From the NCBI GenBank assembly GCA_039810085.1, contig JBDHWG010000001.1, positions 372,001 to 436,000 on the forward strand: 64,000 nucleotides of DNA. The letters run 5' to 3'. How positions within the stretch are numbered: the stretch's first letter is position 1; each line of letters starts with the position of its first letter. The notes below the pieces were generated by a model. The model worked only from the letters and a program-made list of their open reading frames with translations. It did no database searches and was not told the origin of the DNA. Below, in pieces: positions 57,001 to 64,000 of this stretch. The DNA comes from JBDHWG01 sp039810085. Lineage in GTDB: Bacteria; Chloroflexota; Anaerolineae; Epilineales; JAHCIE01. A program made the position numbers and the translations under genes.

Positions 57001-57881
57001 GGCGCCGACAGTGGAATCACCTGCCCATTCGGAGCGGTAAAGGTGCGTTCAGCCGACGAGACACCTATGTCGCCCCTCAGCAGCGTCGCCCGCACCAGCA
57101 CCGATTGGGAACTGAGAGTGGTTCCGACGCCCACAAAGACACCGATCTGGCTGCCCGGCGGGTAGCACGCGCGGTCGGTGGTGAGGGTGTAAATACTTGC
57201 CGTTTGAGTACAGGCCGGCGTTGGGGTCGGCGCCGGCCCGGTGATGGTCACATTGAGTACATCCTCGCATGTACTGCTCCCGCCCGTCGTGGTGTTGGTG
57301 ATCATACTATCGAGGGGCGTGCTAGGCGTAGCTCCCACCGCTGCAAATGTGACAACGATGGTCGTGTTATTGGGAGCCGTCGGCGCAGATGGCGGTACGA
57401 TGTCACCTGAAGCCTGGAAAGCGCCAGTGGTGTTGTTATACGTCGACTGGAAATTGCTGATGCCAGGGAAATTGCCTTTGTCGATCTTTACCACTTGCAG
57501 ATATCGAGGGTCAAAAGTCGCGGAGATTGAGAAGGATTGAACCGCGGTCGAACTCGGGTTGATGAAGTACGTGTCGGCGAAGGCGTTCCCCAGAGGGAGG
57601 CTGTAGCTGTGGGGCGAGCCAGGGCACGGGGCTGTGTTGCTGGGCATGGCATTCGCGCCCGTCTCTACGCCCGTCTGGGTCGTCACCGCTCCCCATATGG
57701 GCGGACCGGCTGGCCCTTGCCAATCGGGCGCGGCCTGGGCCGGCAGCGTCAGGCGCGAAGCCAGCGCACCCGCGAGAACCAGGAGGGCGATGACGGCGCC
57801 GGCCCGCGCCAGCCCCAGGTCGATCTGCAACACGAACGTGTTGTCAGCGTCGAAGGCCACACGGATCCGGCGACGAGGCAT
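54000..57881 (-). CDS. Large secreted VWA-domain protein with duplicated repeats
   Basis: The 1,293-residue protein has an N-terminal membrane/signal segment (about 19-46), then a cohesin/dockerin-like beta domain (about 60-230). Two 110-residue repeats follow (each starting Cys-x2-x-A-S-I and ending DPACG or NPACG, with SSAERTFTAP and AGDYTVLV), joined by Thr/Pro-rich linkers such as TPTRTPTTTPSPT. A carbohydrate-binding-like module and a VWA domain (VIDRSGSMSG with the MIDAS DxSxS, and ADGSTNIADAL) come next, then CARDB/beta modules. It is probably a surface or matrix adhesin binding divalent metal. The ATG at 57881 has GGGAGG 7 bases upstream. The promoter lies at 58039-58067. Confidence 0.8.
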   Translation of the reverse strand: MPRRRIRVAFDADNTFVLQIDLGLARAGAVIALLVLAGALASRLTLPAQAAPDWQGPAGPPIWGAVTTQTGVETGANAMPSNTAPCPGSPHSYSLPLGNAFADTYFINPSSTAVQSFSISATFDPRYLQVVKIDKGNFPGISNFQSTYNNTTGAFQASGDIVPPSAPTAPNNTTIVVTFAAVGATPSTPLDSMITNTTTGGSSTCEDVLNVTITGPAPTPTPACTQTASIYTLTTDRACYPPGSQIGVFVGVGTTLSSQSVLVRATLLRGDIGVSSAERTFTAPNGQVIPLSAPGNLSAGDYTVLVDVYDASGSCPQATQTVTVHIDPACGTVTPVLSSTPTRTPTTTPSPTRTPTPTPTATACPHAASINSLTTDHSCYAPTSQINVTVGVGTSLPSQLVRVQALLLNGDVGIASAERTFTAPGSQTIPLPAPIGLPAGDYTVLVNVYDVNGGCLQATGSVTIEVNPACGATATPTATLTPTPTATFACVPPRPSVTPSCAGPNYVRNPGFERFNQSWGEVNTTGQEIVSSDRAYNGFYSADFEGPMDVASHQLLYQFMDIPPDATNASFFIQEVGYGAATAGHAPPASGQDYFRASIYDATMTTELVRLWQFNPLMPPDCHQDPDSYNLSLGDLNLIRGRTVALVFEFQKVTTTGWSAFVKLDDVHFDVCAPSPPCGVGDDKTASPSVVQPGGDVAVTLTLAGLGSTCGDSHPPADVMLVIDRSGSMSGQKIADAKAAAKAFIDRMDLSTSQVGLVSFSDTASLDQQLTQSAGPVRTAIDALVADGSTNIADALSLAQGELTGGRHRPGNGRVLILMSDGQPTAGGDPRAVAAAARAAGTRIFTIGLGADVDPNLMRDLASSPSDYFYAPDSGQLDAIYQQIAGAIGGAAATNITVIDRLSPYVTLVPGSFFGLSAPDISPDGRTLTWRIPRLGLETLRWGYHVTMTQTAGTWPTNSSASATYTNSNGQPSALTFPIPNVTVMPGQTDHPALLCRDYEGDTGFLPSNLHGETWWESPDIWVRNQPDGIPSQQNPIAGQTNYVYVRVHNIGDVAVNNITVHLYNTAASAAPRWPDDWAPEIGAVIIPTLAPGQDIVVSIPWTPTATGHYCFLARIEAPTSPIINDGWVPFDRQVCQKNVQIIDGGSSTTTIQVANPNHDPNNGAVSVSSSSVPSGSTTVVSLPPDLFSAWQANGGTVTGGQVVPGTTSIQLNVTPPSGGTGAGSVQAVIDRIPLQGDETRPLTVKVTGAPSSPAPILEVRELMNGQVVGGNIITPTQAAYRIFLPLLARDAD

Positions 57882-58038
57882 AGTACACCTCCCAGTCCAT
57901 GTATAGAGCCAGACGTCAACGCCTCCCCTGCTGATAAGGCAAGGAAGGGGTGTCCACGGCAAGATGAGGTTGGCTCAAACGGTTATCGTGCCGTCAAGCC
58001 CTGGGGCCGATGTGGGCAGAAGTGGGGAACTTCACACT

Positions 58039-58067
58039 ATAGTATCACGAAGGATGCGGGGTGTCAA
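58039..58067 (-). promoter_or_regulatory. Sigma70-type promoter of the VWA gene, with a long leader
   Basis: On the reverse strand a perfect TTGACA (58067-58062) and TACTAT (58044-58039) are 17 bases apart. The start near 58031 gives a leader of about 150 bases before the ATG at 57881. I see no known riboswitch fold in it. Confidence 0.75.
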
Positions 58068-58110
58068 GACCGTTTTTAGACCAGATTTTAACCAGAATGG
58101 ACCATGCGGT

Positions 58111-60471
58111 TTAGTTTGTCTTGAGATTTAGCGTCTTGATGGCGAAGCTCAACTCGCGCGTGTCGCCGACGCCGTAGTCGCTGGGGTGGAAGTTGCCCGC
58201 GTCCAGGGACAGCGTGACCGTCTGGCCGCCGGGCACGAGGGTGATGGGCACATTCGCCGTCTCGTCTACGTGGATGGGGACCTGTTGCGTAACGCCGTTC
58301 GCCGTGACCGTCAGCACACCCTCCTTGCCGACGCCGCCCTCGCCCTCCGGGTCGTGGATAGACGACGGAGTCACCTGGAGCGTCGCCTCCTGCGCCGTGG
58401 GCGAGAGGATGTACAGCGTCGCGGGCGATTTCGTCCAGCGCCACTTGTCCTCGCGCTCCTGCCACCCGTCGCGCAGCTCCATGTAAAGCGTCAGGGTCGC
58501 CGGGTCCGCCGTCGCAGGCAGCGCGTAGACCGTGGTCAGGTCGTCGTCCACGATGGGCGACTGGTTGGGGAAGGCGTTGCGCACGAAGTCCTCGGCGATC
58601 TTGTCGCCGCGCGAGCCGGGCTTGAACTCGGCGTAAGCCTTGTCCGGTTTGTGGCGCACCACGTAGCGGTAGCCCTGCTCGGCCAGCTCGTAGGCGGCGT
58701 CCGTGTACGCGCTGACCTTCTGCCCGTTGACCAGCGCGTCCGGCGGTGTCGGGTCGGTCTGGAACAGGCCGGGGAACAGCGGGTGGCGCGGCGGGGTGAA
58801 CGACAGGAAGCCCGTAGCAATACCCTTGCCGTGGGTCATCTGGTACATCTGGTAGAACGACGAGTAGCCCGCCGCCGACGCATCGGAGCGCGGCTTCTGC
58901 GGCAGGTCGAACACGCCGTACATCGCAGGGTCGCTCGCAATCTGCTTGTAGAATAGGGGAACCGGCCGCATGACCTCGGTCGGCCACGGCTGCGGCCAGA
59001 CCTCGACCAGAACGAGGGCGATGGCGGCCAGCGGCAGGATGCGCTGCCAGGACGGGAAGCGCGTCACGAGCCACTGCAAGCCGAACGCGGCGAGGACGGC
59101 GAAGCCCACGAAGCCCATCATCATGAAGCGCCCCGGCGTGCGCATGAACGCCATGCCCGGCAGGTCGCTCACGACGGCGTAGGGCAGGATGATGGGCAGC
59201 TTGTAGAGCGTGAATTCCTTCTGCCCCAGCGCCTTCAGCACCGGCCCCAGCGCCAGCACGAAGAACACCAGGGTGAACAGCAGCCACACCAGGGCGCGCC
59301 GCCCGCCCCGCGCGGCGCCGAGCGCGGCCAGCACTAAGCCGGTGTAGACCAAACTCACCGCCGTCTCGACACTCGGCGTGATGCCGAAGCGCCCGAGGAA
59401 GTCCAGCACAGTCGGGCCGAACAGGATACTGTACTGGCTCGGCAGGAAGAATTCGGCCAGGTCGGGGTGGTGCTCGTAGGATTGCAGCCCGTTGTCCACG
59501 TGGAGCATGGGGTCGGCCGAGGCGCGCACGATGCCGACCACGAACGGCCCGACGAGGATGAGCGCGCTCACCCCCAGCGCCAGGGTGCGCTGCCAGAGGA
59601 AGCGCCGGTCGCCGGTCGGGTTGGTCAGCCAAAAGACGGCGACGAAGAAAACGACGGCGAACACCGCCTGGACGAAATGCCAGCCGCCGTGGAGAATGGT
59701 CAGCATGACGATAAATGCTGTCGCGGGCGCCCACCACACGGAGCGGAGCGGGTCGAAGGCCCGCAGCAGCGCCCACAGCGTCAGCGGCAGCAGGCCCAGG
59801 AACGTTTTGTCCATGTGCTGGAGCAGCCCGCCGAGGGCCATCGGCACCGTCATGTAGACGACGCCGGCGAACAAGGCCGCGCCCCGCGCCAGCCCCAGCT
59901 CCCGCGCCAGCAGGTACAGGCAGAAGCCGGTCAGCGTCAGGCCCACCATGAGCGTCGCGTTGTACGTCGCCTCGACGCCGAGCGGCCAGAACGGCAGCGC
60001 GAATACGCCCATCAGCGGGCCGGGGCTTTGTGTCAGCAGCGACGCGCCCAGCGGCCAGTAGAGCGTCGGCGCGCCGAGTAGTGGCTGGCGGCCGAGGAAC
60101 GCCTGCTGCGTGTGCCACAGCATCCAGATGTTGAGGCGGGCGTCGTTGCCGCCGTCGCTGGAGATGGCGCGGGTGAAGTCGCGCGCCACCGGCCAGGAGA
60201 GGACGACGCTCAGCGCGGCATACACCGCCAGGGCGAAGCCCCAGCCGTGCCAGAAGCGCCGCAAGAGCGTCGGGATGCGCTGCCCCAGCGAGGATGTGAT
60301 TGCTGGACGTGAAGTCGCTACTGTTGACAATGGGCCTCTGGACCACGAAGGACACGAAAGCCCGCGAAAGACGCGAAAGGCACACGCAGAGTTACTCTTT
60401 TTCGCGCCTTTCGTGTCCTTTCCCGGCCTTTCGTGGTCCAACGATTCGGAACTGACGAGGGGGACATCCAC
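58111..60471 (-). CDS. Large membrane protein, YfhO/GT-like, polysaccharide biosynthesis
   Basis: The protein is up to 786 residues with about 12 hydrophobic segments in residues 75-530 and a soluble C-terminal domain of about 230 residues rich in beta strands. The N-terminal membrane part (GWGFALAVYAALSVVLSWPV, then ISSDGGNDARLNIWMLWH with acidic residues in the first extracytoplasmic loop) resembles YfhO/GT39-like glycosyltransferases. The start is uncertain: the first 50 residues are encoded by the palindromic repeat at 60340-60439 (FRVFRGLSCPSWS is its translation), and a TTG at 60330 downstream of it is an alternative. A frame starting at 60385 is a shadow. Confidence 0.7.
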   Translation of the reverse strand: MDVPLVSSESLDHERPGKDTKGAKKSNSACAFRVFRGLSCPSWSRGPLSTVATSRPAITSSLGQRIPTLLRRFWHGWGFALAVYAALSVVLSWPVARDFTRAISSDGGNDARLNIWMLWHTQQAFLGRQPLLGAPTLYWPLGASLLTQSPGPLMGVFALPFWPLGVEATYNATLMVGLTLTGFCLYLLARELGLARGAALFAGVVYMTVPMALGGLLQHMDKTFLGLLPLTLWALLRAFDPLRSVWWAPATAFIVMLTILHGGWHFVQAVFAVVFFVAVFWLTNPTGDRRFLWQRTLALGVSALILVGPFVVGIVRASADPMLHVDNGLQSYEHHPDLAEFFLPSQYSILFGPTVLDFLGRFGITPSVETAVSLVYTGLVLAALGAARGGRRALVWLLFTLVFFVLALGPVLKALGQKEFTLYKLPIILPYAVVSDLPGMAFMRTPGRFMMMGFVGFAVLAAFGLQWLVTRFPSWQRILPLAAIALVLVEVWPQPWPTEVMRPVPLFYKQIASDPAMYGVFDLPQKPRSDASAAGYSSFYQMYQMTHGKGIATGFLSFTPPRHPLFPGLFQTDPTPPDALVNGQKVSAYTDAAYELAEQGYRYVVRHKPDKAYAEFKPGSRGDKIAEDFVRNAFPNQSPIVDDDLTTVYALPATADPATLTLYMELRDGWQEREDKWRWTKSPATLYILSPTAQEATLQVTPSSIHDPEGEGGVGKEGVLTVTANGVTQQVPIHVDETANVPITLVPGGQTVTLSLDAGNFHPSDYGVGDTRELSFAIKTLNLKTN
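60340..60439. repeat. Palindromic repeat (family C), overlapping a gene start
   Basis: GGACCACGAAGGACACGAAAGC pairs with CTTTCCCGGCCTTTCGTGGTCC across a 100-base element with an inner arm GCGAAAGGC/GCCTTTCG. It covers the 5' end of the longest open frame of the membrane protein gene. Confidence 0.75.
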
Positions 60472-60482
60472 CCAATAGAGCT

Positions 60483-60788
60483 GTCACTGCGAGCGCAGCG
60501 AAGCAGTCCCCCGCCCTTGTGACGGGCCGTCTCCTGCGAGACTGGCGGCCCTTTCACCCGCCGGGAGGTTGCTTCGTCGGCTGGGGCTGAGTACCACCCC
60601 CACACCCCGGTCGTCCTCCTCGCAACGACACCGTGCCTTGTCACTGCGAGCGCAGCGAAGCAGTCCCCCGCCCTTGTGACGGGCCGTCTACTGCGGGAAT
60701 AGCGGCCCTTTCACCCGCCGGGAGGTTGCTTCGTCGGTGGGGCGGCGTACCGCCCCCACACCCCGGTCGTCCTCCTCGCAACGACGCC
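60483..60788. repeat. Family A: two copies of a 157-bp unit, overlapping the O-antigen ligase 3' end
   Basis: GTCACTGCGAGCGCAGCGAAGC begins at 60483 and 60640 (157-base period). The first unit is in the gap between genes; the second runs into the last 34 codons of the ligase and supplies its stop codon at 60688. Confidence 0.82.
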
Positions 60789-62505
60789 GCGCGACGGCGA
60801 CCGCCGCTGTGGTCAGGCCGATGACGAACCAGAACAGCGTCACCGAGGCCGGGAACGTGATGTTGACGAAGTAGTGGTCGAACACGCCCGCGACGAGGAC
60901 GCCGAAGATCGCCGCCGCCCCGCCGAGGATGACCGGCTCCAGCCGCCCGTCGTCGGCGCGCATCCCGGCGCGAGCAAGCAGGAAAAAGGCGAGCATCACA
61001 GCGCCGAACGCCGCCAGGCCAATCAGCCCGGTATTCTCGGCCAGCAGCAGGTACAGGCTGGACACGCCGATGTACAGGTCGATGTCCGGCGTCCCGACGT
61101 AGCCGACGCCGAGCCACGGGTGGCGGCTGATGAGGTCGAGGGCGTCCTTGTACTCGCCCAGGCGCATCTGCGTCGATAGGTCCTGGCCGCGCACGCCGGC
61201 GAAGAAGCTCGCCACGTAGTCCTGCGTCCACGGCAAGATGAGGATGAGCGCCACGCCGATGATGAGCCAGATGAACACGCGGCGGTAGCGCAGGAAGGCA
61301 ATGAAGGCGACCGCCGCAATCAGGCCGAGCATCGAGCCGCGCGAGCGCGTCATGAACAGGGCCAGCGCCATCATGCCCGCGAACAGCCAGGCCAGGCGCG
61401 GCGAGACCAGCGAGCGGCGGGCGAAGATGTGGGGAATCGTCATCGCAGCGACGACGATGAGCAGCCCGCCGTAAGCGTTCGGGTCGATGGATGTGCCGGT
61501 CGCGCGCTGCGGCAGGCTCGGGTCGTTGTTGATGAAGCGCAGGACGTCCGGGCCGCTGGGGTAGTCGAAGACGCGCAGCGCCGACAGCAGCGTCGTCGCC
61601 AGGGCGCGTGGGATGACGTAGAGCACGATGCCGAGGGCCGCCGCCGCCCCGCCGCCGAAGATGACGGCGCGCGTGGCGTTGCTTACATCCTTGTACGTGC
61701 GCAGGACCGCCGGCAGCAGCCACACCAGGCTCACCGCCAGCAGAAACTCCGCGAACCGCCGCATGATGTCGCGGGTCAGTGGCGCGTTGTCGCTGCCCCA
61801 CACAAACGCCACGCACGCCAGCCCGACGTACACCAGCACCGCGATCCATAGCGCGATGGGCCTCTCGTCCCTCACCCCTTCTGGGCGTTTCCCCGCCAGG
61901 TTATGTTCCTGCGGAAGTGTCGCAGCGGGGAAACGCCCAGAACCTGCCCCTCTCCCAGAACGGGAGAGGGGTGAAGAGGAGACAGATGCCTCTTCCCCCC
62001 CTCTCCCCCGAGTGGGAAAGGGGCGCGGGGGGTGAGGGGCGTCTTCCCCCCCTCTCCCCCCAGTGGGAGAGGGGGCGGGGGGGTGAGGGACCGGCTTCCC
62101 CCCCTCTCCCCCCAGTGGGAGAGGGGGCGGGGGGGTGAGGGGCGGAGCCAGCCGCTCCCCGAACAGCCACAGCGCCCACGCCACAATGATGAGAATGTAC
62201 GCCAGGTTGAGGAAGGAGGGGTTGAAGCCGATGCCCAGGCGTAACGCGCCGAACGGGAGCAGCGTCAGGACCAGCGCCAGCAGCCACACATCCCATTGCA
62301 AACGCTGGGTGAGGACGGCCGCCGCGATGACGCCGACGATGCCGATGAGGATGATGACGCCCGGCAGCCACGCCGCCAGCGCCCCCGCCAGGATGCCGAG
62401 GATGGCGCACGCCAGGATAAGCAGAACAGGCGGCGAGAAAATAGACGACAGGCGGGCGCGGCCGATGGCGCCGCTGCCCGCCCAGTCCCTCTGGTGCGAC
62501 GCCAC
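60688..62505 (-). CDS. O-antigen ligase/Wzy-like membrane protein with repeat insertions
   Basis: The 605-residue protein has about 11 membrane segments. The middle (FDYPSGPDVLRF, then GSMLGLIAAVAF, then HPWLGVGYVGTPDIDLYIGVSSLYLLLAENTGLIGL) matches the Wzy_C domain of O-antigen ligases/polymerases, with the periplasmic H-P-W-x-G-V-G loop. These join sugar polymers to a lipid core or to each other. Between about residues 121 and 209, a Pro/Gly/Arg-rich tract (PPAPSPTGGRGGE and similar) is encoded by the repeat at 61880-62145. The last 34 residues are encoded by a family A unit. I take the ATG at 62505. It sits between the SMR-type gene and the membrane protein gene. Confidence 0.82.
   Translation of the reverse strand: MASHQRDWAGSGAIGRARLSSIFSPPVLLILACAILGILAGALAAWLPGVIILIGIVGVIAAAVLTQRLQWDVWLLALVLTLLPFGALRLGIGFNPSFLNLAYILIIVAWALWLFGERLAPPLTPPPPLPLGGEGGKPVPHPPAPSPTGGRGGEDAPHPPRPFPTRGRGGEEASVSSSPLSRSGRGAGSGRFPAATLPQEHNLAGKRPEGVRDERPIALWIAVLVYVGLACVAFVWGSDNAPLTRDIMRRFAEFLLAVSLVWLLPAVLRTYKDVSNATRAVIFGGGAAAALGIVLYVIPRALATTLLSALRVFDYPSGPDVLRFINNDPSLPQRATGTSIDPNAYGGLLIVVAAMTIPHIFARRSLVSPRLAWLFAGMMALALFMTRSRGSMLGLIAAVAFIAFLRYRRVFIWLIIGVALILILPWTQDYVASFFAGVRGQDLSTQMRLGEYKDALDLISRHPWLGVGYVGTPDIDLYIGVSSLYLLLAENTGLIGLAAFGAVMLAFFLLARAGMRADDGRLEPVILGGAAAIFGVLVAGVFDHYFVNITFPASVTLFWFVIGLTTAAVAVARRRCEEDDRGVGAVRRPTDEATSRRVKGPLFPQ
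61880..62145. repeat. In-frame repeat cluster (family E) inside the ligase gene
   Basis: Four units of about 55-60 bases, of the form CCCCTCTCCCCCCAGTGGGAGAGGGG with GGGGGGGTGAGGG spacers, follow a flanking inverted pair TCTGGGCGTTTCCCCG / CGGGGAAACGCCCAGA. The units are themselves palindromic. They sit between two membrane helices of the O-antigen ligase and keep its frame open. Confidence 0.85.
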
Positions 62506-62507
62506 AC

Positions 62508-62873
62508 TTAGCTCCGGTAGACCAGGAAGACCCCGAGGACGATGATGAGCGCGCCCGCGATGCGGATGCCCGTGATCGTTTCATTGAGAAGGACGGCGGA
62601 GAGGAGGACGCCGACCACGTAGCTCAGGCTCAGCATGGGGTACGCCCAACTCAGGTCGGCCTTCGACAGCACCGACAGCCAGAAGATCGAGCCGCCGAAG
62701 ATGACAATCAAGCCGCCCAGGACGAACGGGTTGGTGAAGGTGCGGAACAGCTGCCCTACCGCGTGCCATCCGGTGAGGTCGAGCGTTCCGACGTTGTTCA
62801 TGCCGTGCTTGAGCATCAGCTCGCCGCACACGCTCATGCTCATGGCAATCAACAGGGCCACAAATGGACTCAT
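62508..62873 (-). CDS. SMR/EamA-type small membrane transporter
   Basis: The 121-residue protein has four hydrophobic segments (VALLIAMSMSVCGELMLKHG, then NPFVLGGLIVIFGGSIFWLSVLS, then AYPMLSLSYVVGVLLSAVLL and IRIAGALIIVLGVFLV). It belongs to the small multidrug resistance or EamA-half type, with ADLSWAYPM and a Glu in the first helix (CGEL). In polysaccharide clusters such proteins (ArnE/ArnF-like) flip lipid-linked sugars. I chose the ATG at 62873 because GGAG lies 6 bases upstream; an earlier ATG at 62903 has none. It lies 3 bases upstream of the ligase gene. Confidence 0.72.
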   Translation of the reverse strand: MSPFVALLIAMSMSVCGELMLKHGMNNVGTLDLTGWHAVGQLFRTFTNPFVLGGLIVIFGGSIFWLSVLSKADLSWAYPMLSLSYVVGVLLSAVLLNETITGIRIAGALIIVLGVFLVYRS

Positions 62874-62910
62874 GACAAACTCCGACTTCTTGACTGCATT
62901 CATAATCCCA

Positions 62911-64000
62911 TCAATTCGCGGCCGACGGTTGCAGGCTGAACGCCGCGACGGCCGCCGCTACCCGCGCCACCTCCTCGTCCGTCAGCTCCGGGTACATCGG
63001 CAGGGACAGCACCTCCCGCGCCGCCGCCTCGCTCGCCGGGAAGCTGCCCGGCCCGTAGCCCAGGTCGCGGTAAGCGCCTTGCAGGTGCGCGGGCGTGGGG
63101 TAGTGGACCATCGCGCCGACGCCCTGGGCGTTCAGGGATGCCATCAGCGCGTCCCGCGCCGGCGTGCGCACGACGTACAAATGATACACCGACTCAACGT
63201 CCGGCGCGATAACCGGCGTCTGCACGTCGGCGTCGGCCAGTAGGCAGTCGTACAGCGCGGCGATTTGCTGCCGCCGCGCGTTGTCCGCGTCCAGGTGGCG
63301 CAGCTTCACCGACAAGATGGCGGCCTGCATCTCGTCCAGGCGGCTGTTCAGCCCAACGGTCTCATGCACGTAGCGCGAGCGCTGCCCGCCGTGGCGCAGC
63401 ATGCGCAGGCGCTCGGCGACCGCCTCGGACGCAGTAAGGATCGCGCCGCCGTCACCATACGCGCCGAGGTTCTTGGTCGGGTAGAAGCTGAAGGCGCTGA
63501 TGTCGCCCAGGCTCCCGACCTGCTGCCCGCGATAGCGCGCGCCGTGCGCCTGGGCGCAGTCCTCCACGATGAGCAGGTCATGCTGCTCGGCGATTTCCAG
63601 GATTGGCCCCATGTCGGCCGGCTGGCCGTACAGGTGAACTGGCATGATGGCCCGCGTGCGCGGCGTGATGGCCGCTTCGATGAGGTTGGGGGCCAGGTTG
63701 TAGGTGTACGGGTCGATGTCCACGAACACCGGCGTCGCCCCCGCCGCCGTGATGGCGAAGACGCCGAACGCCGCCGTCAGGGGCGACGTGATGACCTCAT
63801 CCCCCGCGCCGATGCCCAGCGCCCGCAGCGCCAGCTCGATGGCGTCCGTGCCGGAGTTGCAGCCGACGGCGTAGGGCAGGCCGACATACGCGGCAAACTC
63901 GGCCTCGAAGCGCTGGCCATGCGGGCCGAGGATGAACCAGCCGCCCTCCAGCACACCGGCGATGGCGGCGTCGATCTCCGGCCGCAGGCGGGCCACCTGG
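62911..64000 (-). CDS. DegT/DnrJ/EryC1-family sugar aminotransferase, partial
   Basis: The visible 363 residues cover nearly all of a PLP-dependent sugar aminotransferase. They include GTDAIELALRALGIG, DEVITSPLTA, VEDCAQAHGARYRG, SFYPTKNLGAYGDGG (Schiff-base Lys) and LGYGPGSFPASE. These enzymes make amino sugars on nucleotide carriers. The N terminus runs off the window; the first visible Val-Ala-Arg-Leu-Arg-Pro suggests only a dozen or so residues are missing. It lies at the head of the polysaccharide gene group. Confidence 0.88.
   Translation of the reverse strand, partial: QVARLRPEIDAAIAGVLEGGWFILGPHGQRFEAEFAAYVGLPYAVGCNSGTDAIELALRALGIGAGDEVITSPLTAAFGVFAITAAGATPVFVDIDPYTYNLAPNLIEAAITPRTRAIMPVHLYGQPADMGPILEIAEQHDLLIVEDCAQAHGARYRGQQVGSLGDISAFSFYPTKNLGAYGDGGAILTASEAVAERLRMLRHGGQRSRYVHETVGLNSRLDEMQAAILSVKLRHLDADNARRQQIAALYDCLLADADVQTPVIAPDVESVYHLYVVRTPARDALMASLNAQGVGAMVHYPTPAHLQGAYRDLGYGPGSFPASEAAAREVLSLPMYPELTDEEVARVAAAVAAFSLQPSAAN

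Noticed and set aside
57882..58031. Riboswitch in the long leader of the VWA gene
   Set aside because: I looked for cyclic-di-GMP, cobalamin and similar consensus cores and found none; only the leader length is unusual.
58088..60385. A 765-codon open frame on the reverse strand, +1 relative to the membrane protein
   Set aside because: Its translation is Arg/Pro/Ala-rich with no motif, while the overlapping frame (58111-60471) gives a clean multi-helix membrane protein.

Overview
The window is 64 kb of high-GC chromosomal DNA with long runs of co-oriented genes and almost no spare space inside operons. Nothing in it is a taxonomic marker. Gene content (GT39 and O-antigen-ligase-type membrane enzymes, an MGDG-synthase-like glycosyltransferase, CHAT-TPR protein, dnaE with an intein, REP-like repeats) is compatible with a Chloroflexota bacterium; that assignment is an inference. 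There is no rRNA, tRNA, CRISPR array, transposase or prophage.

Layout. 1-5.5 kb: cut-off aldo/keto reductase, a 183-bp tandem repeat block, a threonine dehydratase, a GT39-type membrane glycosyltransferase with a UDG-superfamily protein, and an M50 protease. 5.5-9.8 kb: a sigma70-type operon of pullulanase, alpha/beta hydrolase and LOG-family protein. 9.8-24.5 kb: small stress-type proteins (YflT-like glycine-zipper protein, YciF-type ferritin-like protein, low-complexity and repeat proteins), a GH13 branching-type enzyme and a lipoprotein. Many are preceded by sites with GG-N10-GC spacing that match the sigma54 consensus. RecQ, an FNT-family channel, an MFS exporter, an orphan DNA methyltransferase and a PpiC lipoprotein lie among them. 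24.5-26.8 kb: a ring-cleaving-dioxygenase-like protein and a thioredoxin-VKOR fusion. 27-31.7 kb: a lower-GC defence operon of DNA methyltransferase, NotI-family endonuclease and DUF262/DUF1524 protein. 31.7-37.1 kb: dnaE with a full-length LAGLIDADG intein and a MntA-like nucleotidyltransferase. 37.3-43.5 kb: channel-like membrane protein, SDR, methyltransferase, GNAT, YciI-like protein, Tet-like exporter, RsfS. 43.8-47.4 kb: a four-gene envelope/glycolipid operon. 47.8-54 kb: FTR1-type iron permease, class III sirtuin, low-GC CHAT-TPR protein, second M50-like protease. 54-64 kb: a large secreted VWA protein and envelope polysaccharide genes (membrane glycosyltransferase-like protein, O-antigen ligase, SMR-type protein, DegT aminotransferase).

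Two features tie the window together. One is the series of candidate sigma54 promoters, which would join genes dispersed over 14 kb into one stress regulon. The other is a dense population of palindromic repeats of at least five families. They mostly sit just downstream of stop codons, and in the O-antigen ligase gene they have entered the reading frame. The protein functions are read from motifs and domain order without a database search.
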